From assembly GCA_020628375.1 (NCBI GenBank), contig JAHDFD010000001.1, forward strand, positions 1 to 64,000: a DNA stretch of 64,000 nt, written 5' to 3'. A program made the position numbers and the translations under genes. The number at the start of each line of letters is the position of its first letter. The first letter of the stretch is position 1. Origin of the DNA: Chitinophagales bacterium (lineage in GTDB: Bacteria; Bacteroidota; Bacteroidia; Chitinophagales; UBA2359). Positions 58,533 through 64,000 of this stretch are shown here, piece after piece. Below the pieces are notes generated by a model. It saw only the letters and a program-made list of their open reading frames with translations. It did no database searches and had not been told where the DNA came from.

Positions 58533-58739
58533 TTTGTTTAGAATTAAAGTTTATTTTAGATGTAAAATATTTCTAAAGAATGTGCAAATTGGAAGAAAAT
58601 GAGGGTTAAAGTATCACTTAATTCTTACATTTAAGTTGATGTATTTATCAAATCATTAAAAAAACCTTTTTTTCTGTTAAAAAAGTAAAAACTTGTACAT
58701 AAACATTCCGTTTTTAAAATCACTATCAGGAATAGTAAT

Positions 58740-58773
58740 AAAAATCCCGATCAGTTTTTCAACTGATCGGGAT
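58740..58773 (-). terminator. Terminator of giant gene 4
   Basis: Arms ATCCCGATCAGTT (58744-58756) and AACTGATCGGGAT (58761-58773), then five T on the minus strand. Compared with gene 3 the stem carries paired changes (TTAGT/ACTAA versus TCAGT/ACTGA), so pairing has been kept. Confidence 0.92.
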
Positions 58774-58820
58774 TTATTGTGAACTGTCTTAAGTTCAGTT
58801 CTTTATATTTATCAAGTATA

Positions 58821-61800
58821 TTACTTGTTCTGCTCTATTAAGTATAAGATATGGATCAAGTAGGCGAACACAGAACCTGCTATCGCTACACCAATAATAT
58901 CACTGAAGAATATGGCTCCGAAGAATACTATTGACATTGTGTATCCTAATAAAGCCAATACTGCTGTTAATACAAACGCTTTGCGTAAAATTGCTGCATT
59001 TACAGGTAATTGTAAACCGATTGGTGTACTCACATTGTTTGTTCCTGCTAATGAGCCTAAACCTGCCATTGCGATACTTCCGTAAGTCATTAACATTAGA
59101 GCTAAAGTGATTAGTCCCCATTCCGATAATGTTGGAATATCGGCACTGAACGGACATGGCTCACAAGTATTTTCAAATACTGATGAATTCAAAGTAATTG
59201 CTCCATCGGCTGTATCTGTCCCAGCTATTGCAAATTGAGTATTTGAATAACCCACTGAAGCTGTGTGGTAAAACTCTATAGTAATTGTAAATGTTGGAGC
59301 AGCACCTGTTACAGTTACAACTACTCCATTCGTTCCTGCTGTATTGATTGCTGGTAAAGCCGGTACAGGATTACCTAAGAAATCCAACATACCTGTTTCA
59401 CTTACCAAAGTAACACCAGTAATACTATTAAAGCTATTTGCCTGAATTGTTACTACTTCGTGGAATAAACCTGTTACTCCATCAGCATTCGTATCTACTA
59501 ATATTCCGTTTTCATCTTCATCTGTATCATTATTCAATGGATCACCGCATGAACATGGATCACTATCCTGTAAATTTGGATTCAATGTTGGGTTATCGTA
59601 AGTACAAAGTGTATTATCTATACAAGTTGCCGCTGCATCAAAATTATTTGCTGCTGGATCGCCACATGCTGGTGGCACTGGTGCTCCGCCACCACAAGTT
59701 GTACATACTTCTCCTGTTAGTATTACTGTTGTTTCTTGTTCACCATTTGTACATGAATCATTATCATTACATGCTGTTGTTTGTAAACAGGTAGCATCTG
59801 GATTATCAGCACAGCCTAATGGTGTTATACATAATGTTGCATTTGGTGTATCATTAGCCCCTGGCGTTGCTGTATATTCTGCATAACAGATATTATCACA
59901 ATATTCGCCATAGGTACATAAACTATTATCGATACAAGTTGCTGTTGCATCATAATTTGTTGCTGTTGCATCTCCACAAGCTGGACTTACAGCCGTAGCA
60001 TTCAAACCGCAATCATTACACACTTCACCCGAAGCTGTGATTACCGTCGCTTGTTCTCCTGTTGTACAATCATCACCGTCGTCACAAGCTTGAAGCGATG
60101 TACATGATGCATCTGGATTATCAGCACAGCCTAATGGTGTTATACATAATGTTGCATTTGGTGTATCATTAGCCCCTGGCGTTGCTGTATATTCTGCATA
60201 ACAGATATTATCACAATATTCGCCATAGGTACATAAACTATTATCGATACAAGTTGCTGTTGCATCATAATTTGTTGCTGTTGCGTCTCCACAAGCTGGT
60301 GTTACTGCTGTTCCACCTCCACAAGTTGTACATACTTCTCCTGTTAGTATTACTGTTGTTTCTTGTTCACCATTTGTACATGAATCATTATCATTACATG
60401 CTGTTGTTTGTAAACAGGTAGCATCTGGATTATCAGCACAGCCTAATGGTGTAACACATAATGCTGCATTGGCTATGTCATTAGCACCTGGATTTGCATT
60501 ATACTCTACGTAGCAAACATCTGCACAGTATTCAAATATACAAAGTGTGTTATCTATACAAGTTGCTGCGGCATCGTAATTTGTTGCAGTGGCATCACCA
60601 CACGCTGGTGTTACCGGTGCTCCACCTCCACAAGTTGTACATACTTCTCCTGTTGCTATTACTGTTGTTTCTTGTTCACCATTTGTACATGAATCATTAT
60701 CATTACAAGCTGTTGTTTGTAAACAGGTAGCATCTGGATTATCAGCACATCCTAATGGTGTTACACATAATGTTGCATTTGGTACAGAGCCTCCTGTTGG
60801 TGCAGCATCGTATTCGGCAAAGCAGATATCAGCACAATGTTCTAAAGCAGTACAATCACTTACAGTTATATCACAAGTAGCAATCCCCTGACATCCTAAA
60901 TCATCGGTGTAAGTATAAGTTGCAGTAAAAGTTCCATTACTTGCAGAGTTGAATGTAGCTGTTCCATCATTATTATCTGTAATGCCAGTACCTGACCAAA
61001 CACCTGTAGTAGATATTACCTGTTCAATTGTAGCATTTACTGTTTCTGTTTGTGAAGCAGTTGTAAAACCAGTATTCCCAACTAAAGTAGCACCTGTGTA
61101 ATCATTAATTGAATATGATCCCACAACAGATCCTCCTGCCCCTGTATCATCCCAACCATCGCCAAAAGTATCTGTAAAAGTTACAGTTATTGGATCTGCA
61201 GTTCCACCAATAGTATATGTACCTACTGGCTGTAAACTTGAAGAAAGAATAACATCTGGTACAGTAATGGCAAATGGAACTGCTGTTGGTCCGTAAGGAG
61301 CGAAATCACCATCTGCAAAATCTCCAGGAGCTATTTGGAAAATTAAGGTTCCTGTTGCATCAGTTACATCTATTCCCATTTCAGAAGTAAAGAAATCCGG
61401 GGTAATACTTATCGTTACTGTTCCCAAGGCTAATTCTCCTGGTAACAAATCTGCTGACAAGGCTGCATCTGTACTGCATGAAGCAGTTCCTGGACAAGTT
61501 AAAGTTGGAGTCGGCACTGCCGGTGTTGTATAAGTAAATGCAGTTGCACAACTTGTGTTGGTAACATCAATATCTATTGCCTGAGCTGTATCGTAATTAT
61601 AAGTAGCAGTTGCACCAGAAGTTCCTGACCCATTTCCACCTGTAACAGAAATAACATCATCAGGACAATTTGCGGTTAAAGTTACCTGACAATTATTAAT
61701 TGTTAAAGCCGGAGCATCTGGTTGTGGTAATACTTCAACAGTAACAACAGCTGATTGGCAACCAGTTGTGAACGCACCAGTAGCTACTTCACCAGTAAAT

Positions 61801-63521
61801 TCTGTAACAATAAAATGTAAATACACCGGATCACATGAAGTATTATTTGGTGTAAATTCAAAATTCCCACATGGTTCAGCGAAAACCAAGGCACCATCAG
61901 AAGTTGCATTATTTGTTAAAAAACCATTCACATCTAAAGCTGAAAAGTCAATAGTAGTTAAGTTAGGTGTTGCTGTTGTCGTTTGATCTATCAAAATAAT
62001 AGGATAAGTACCTGTTGCACCTGCGTCTAAAGGCGAAGTACCAGCAGTACCAGTGAAACCACAGGTAGCTGGAGCAGTTACCGTTAATAGATCTCCTGAA
62101 CAAACATTTGCAGGAGCAGTAAATCCGATAGCAGCACAACATGGGCTTGTAACACTTGCTGTTTGGATACAGTTTGCTTCTCCAGTGTCCTCAACAGAAA
62201 TAGTAGAATCGGCTGTAAGTCCACTTACGGTAAATGAAGTACCAGCTCCAGCAACGGTTCCACCTGCTGAAGAAGTAACGGTAAAAGGACCTGTTCCTGC
62301 TGTAATTGTAACCGTAGCTGTATAAGAAGCTCCATCACATGCAGTTGTTACATTAATTGTATGATTACAAACTGCTTTTTCTTCACAACCTGTTCCATCT
62401 GCTTGAGGTACATAACATGCTTCATAAGCATCAGCTACTGCCGTAGCATTTGAGCATGAACTAGCTGTATAATTAGCTCCTGCTATAGTCGCTAACATAT
62501 TGTTTACCTGTTGCTCTGTAAACATGAACATTGAATTATCATCTACATAATCCATAAAGTTCCCTTGGTATCCATCACATCCCCCTTGGCACCCAGTTGC
62601 TGTACAAGTTCCAGTATTATAAGTAACCGTTCCATAGTTTGGATTATTCTGATTAGGAATATCATTTTCAGCTGGGTTTTCAAAGGTGTGTTCTAATCCA
62701 AAGTAATGTCCTATTTCATGTGTAGTTGTTGCTCCACCATTATACGGTGCACCTGTTCCGATACCTTGACATCCTGTAAAACCTACACCGGCTGTTACAG
62801 AACCAAATGCAGAATCCAGAATTGTAACTCCGTCAAAACCATTTGGATTAGCTCCACCACTCAAAGGAGCAAAGCCAAGAAAACCACCCGCATCACCAAC
62901 AAAAATATTCAAATAACCAGCCCATGTTCCTCCTGTGCTTTGTGCGTTATCACTATAATCACCAAAAGTAATTGCATATCCTCCTATGTTATCTTCACCT
63001 GCTGGAAGATTTGTGTCTCCCAAGCAAAATACAATACAAGCACCATCCTCTGGCATCGGACTACCTGTAACATTTCCATTTAATTGATTTTCACACGATT
63101 CTGTCCAATCACAAAAATTACTGATATTATTATTGCAAGAGCTAAAATCTAGATTTAACTGAGCAATTTGAGACAAAGCAGCATCAACCATACACTGTGT
63201 ACTGCCAGCATTCAATGTTCCAGCTCCTGTTTCATAATGAACAGCAACAGGAATTACTGTAGGACTTGCACAAGGAGCTTTCATTTGTTCAACTGTTAAA
63301 TTTTCCATATACTCTGAAACAACCTGTTGAGTTTTATTGTATTCAATTGCGTATTGTGCGTCATTTAACATTCGATTAGCATGAATCTCATCACTTGCAC
63401 AACGAACTATGCCATCTTCATTCGTCCCATAAAAGGGTTTAATGTCTGTCAAATCATTCTGTGCATTCAGCTGCATAAAACAGCAAAAAACAAAGAGTAA
63501 ATTAAATAATTTTTTCATCAT
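58821..63521 (-). CDS. Giant stalked metalloprotease 4 (pappalysin/M43-like head, IPTL module)
   Basis: 1566 aa. Signal peptide MMKKLFNLLFVFCCFMQLNA. Possible switch Cys in GIVRCASDE (Cys41). Zinc site HEIGHYFGLEH at 268-278; Met-turn FMDYVDD, then FTEQQVNNML. Beta-domains with Ig-like repeats (about 385-1020) follow. The stalk differs from the other three: about four long units built from CADICFAEYDAAP, CVTPLGCADNPDATC, CNDNDSCTNGEQETT and CGDATATNYDAAATCIDN; only one unit keeps a CDDG start. The terminal domain and IPTL module (1462-1566) are nearly identical to genes 2 and 3 and are mosaic between them. It is the promoter-proximal gene of the four, but each gene appears to have its own terminator. 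Confidence 0.88.
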   Translation of the reverse strand: MMKKLFNLLFVFCCFMQLNAQNDLTDIKPFYGTNEDGIVRCASDEIHANRMLNDAQYAIEYNKTQQVVSEYMENLTVEQMKAPCASPTVIPVAVHYETGAGTLNAGSTQCMVDAALSQIAQLNLDFSSCNNNISNFCDWTESCENQLNGNVTGSPMPEDGACIVFCLGDTNLPAGEDNIGGYAITFGDYSDNAQSTGGTWAGYLNIFVGDAGGFLGFAPLSGGANPNGFDGVTILDSAFGSVTAGVGFTGCQGIGTGAPYNGGATTTHEIGHYFGLEHTFENPAENDIPNQNNPNYGTVTYNTGTCTATGCQGGCDGYQGNFMDYVDDNSMFMFTEQQVNNMLATIAGANYTASSCSNATAVADAYEACYVPQADGTGCEEKAVCNHTINVTTACDGASYTATVTITAGTGPFTVTSSAGGTVAGAGTSFTVSGLTADSTISVEDTGEANCIQTASVTSPCCAAIGFTAPANVCSGDLLTVTAPATCGFTGTAGTSPLDAGATGTYPIILIDQTTTATPNLTTIDFSALDVNGFLTNNATSDGALVFAEPCGNFEFTPNNTSCDPVYLHFIVTEFTGEVATGAFTTGCQSAVVTVEVLPQPDAPALTINNCQVTLTANCPDDVISVTGGNGSGTSGATATYNYDTAQAIDIDVTNTSCATAFTYTTPAVPTPTLTCPGTASCSTDAALSADLLPGELALGTVTISITPDFFTSEMGIDVTDATGTLIFQIAPGDFADGDFAPYGPTAVPFAITVPDVILSSSLQPVGTYTIGGTADPITVTFTDTFGDGWDDTGAGGSVVGSYSINDYTGATLVGNTGFTTASQTETVNATIEQVISTTGVWSGTGITDNNDGTATFNSASNGTFTATYTYTDDLGCQGIATCDITVSDCTALEHCADICFAEYDAAPTGGSVPNATLCVTPLGCADNPDATCLQTTACNDNDSCTNGEQETTVIATGEVCTTCGGGAPVTPACGDATATNYDAAATCIDNTLCIFEYCADVCYVEYNANPGANDIANAALCVTPLGCADNPDATCLQTTACNDNDSCTNGEQETTVILTGEVCTTCGGGTAVTPACGDATATNYDATATCIDNSLCTYGEYCDNICYAEYTATPGANDTPNATLCITPLGCADNPDASCTSLQACDDGDDCTTGEQATVITASGEVCNDCGLNATAVSPACGDATATNYDATATCIDNSLCTYGEYCDNICYAEYTATPGANDTPNATLCITPLGCADNPDATCLQTTACNDNDSCTNGEQETTVILTGEVCTTCGGGAPVPPACGDPAANNFDAAATCIDNTLCTYDNPTLNPNLQDSDPCSCGDPLNNDTDEDENGILVDTNADGVTGLFHEVVTIQANSFNSITGVTLVSETGMLDFLGNPVPALPAINTAGTNGVVVTVTGAAPTFTITIEFYHTASVGYSNTQFAIAGTDTADGAITLNSSVFENTCEPCPFSADIPTLSEWGLITLALMLMTYGSIAMAGLGSLAGTNNVSTPIGLQLPVNAAILRKAFVLTAVLALLGYTMSIVFFGAIFFSDIIGVAIAGSVFAYLIHILYLIEQNK
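59600..60860 (-). repeat. Long Cys-rich stalk units of gene 4
   Basis: About four units, each ending in CGDATATNYD or a close variant; DNA copies are nearly identical (for example around 59690-59960, 60120-60420 and 60600-60780). Confidence 0.85.
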
Positions 63522-63826
63522 AAATTTGAGTTTAGTTTATATATTTTATTAAGAATATTCTTTATTAAAAGTACTTACCTACTAAACAGAGTTGATATCT
63601 TCTGAGAAAGTTGCAAGTAATTGAAATTACTTCATCATTGTTCAGTAAGCATTATAAAATTGTGCGTTTCTATAAGATATGGAAATGCATAACAGAAAAT
63701 GATACATAAACTGAAAGCTAAACTAAGGATTTATTAAAGAAACTTTCTTGATATTTTAAATAGAATTCAAAATTCATTAGTAAAACAAGCGCTTATTCAA
63801 TAAAAAATTGAAAAATTCACTTCATT
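63522..63826. other. AT-rich gap upstream of giant gene 4
   Basis: About 305 bp without coding potential, clear terminator or TAnnTTTG box. It must contain the promoter of gene 4. Confidence 0.55.
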
Positions 63827-64000
63827 TTAAAAAATTTCATATATAATAGGCTTACTTGGGCTTGCATCCATTTGTAAACTTGTTATCTGGAATTGTAAAA
63901 AAAAGTTGCCGTCTTTGATTTCATTCGGAATAAAAATCATTTCAGAAATTGTACAATGCTCTCTGATATTTTCGGGATATTGCCAAAAGGCATGATGTGC
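63827..64000 (-). CDS. C-terminal end of an unknown protein (partial)
   Basis: An open frame enters from the right edge and stops with TAA at 63827-63829. The 57 visible residues run from AHHAFWQYPENIREHCTISE to the end PSKPIIYEIF and have a normal, non-repetitive composition, with FIPNEIKDGNFFLQFQI looking like a beta-sandwich strand pair. I do not recognise the family. The true start is outside the window. Confidence 0.6.
   Translation of the reverse strand, partial: AHHAFWQYPENIREHCTISEMIFIPNEIKDGNFFLQFQITSLQMDASPSKPIIYEIF

Noticed and set aside
41246..63521. The four giant proteins considered as T9SS clients.
   Set aside because: Their C-termini are three hydrophobic helices after IPTLSEWG, with no type A or type B T9SS domain.

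Overview
The window is a chromosomal segment of a Bacteroidota bacterium. Evidence: rpoB and rpoC of the Bacteroidota type, with the tRNA-tuf-trnW-secE-nusG-rplKAJL-rpoBC order typical of the phylum; tRNA genes without encoded CCA; secreted proteins ending in type IX secretion (T9SS) sorting domains of type A (13742-16183, 38274-39584) and type B (27041-31021); low GC; and a -33/-7 (TTTG / TAnnTTTG) promoter candidate. Order or family cannot be fixed from the sequence alone. Layout: (1) 154-13537, minus strand, one long translation/transcription cluster: tRNA-Thr(TGT), tRNA-Tyr, tRNA-Gly, tRNA-Thr(GGT), tuf, tRNA-Trp, secE, nusG, rplK, rplA, rplJ, rplL, rpoB, rpoC, closed by a strong terminator. 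(2) 13742-41005, a mixed housekeeping and secreted-protein region on both strands: FG-GAP protein, cyclophilin lipoprotein, ceramidase-like hydrolase, PNPOx-like protein, S33 peptidase lipoprotein, orphan transketolase N-subunit, isoaspartyl peptidase, SRPBCC/GyrI protein, CpcT/CpeT lipoprotein, giant PKD protein, M15 peptidase, 2OG-Fe(II) oxygenase, YidD, Bcp, two cell-envelope proteins, a sialidase-like lipoprotein, BatE-like protein, Kelch protein and acyl-CoA dehydrogenase. Its intergenic gaps hold several families of short dispersed repeats, including a 338-bp MITE-like insertion (8-bp direct flanks, inverted ends) nested inside a second MITE-like element. (3) 41246-63521, minus strand, the most remarkable part: four tandem giant paralogues (2046, 2033, 1445 and 1566 aa). 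Each has a signal peptide, an N-terminal zinc metalloprotease (one reprolysin/M12-like, three pappalysin/M43-like), a long Cys-rich repeat stalk and a nearly identical 105-aa C-terminal module that begins with IPTLSEWG and carries three predicted membrane helices. The stalk repeats (129-bp unit, 6 Cys per 43 aa) and the 3' ends show direct signs of recent duplication and gene conversion, including a 194-bp block identical between two genes and a mosaic breakpoint placed within 3 bp. (4) 63827-64000 is the 3' end of one more minus-strand gene. How it may work together (inference): the four-gene cluster looks like a family of membrane-anchored, stalked metalloproteases whose heads are exchanged on a common stalk and anchor. 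The anchor is an IPTL-CTERM-type signal rather than the T9SS signals used by other secreted proteins of the same genome, and it departs from the classical IPTL-CTERM layout by not being C-terminal.
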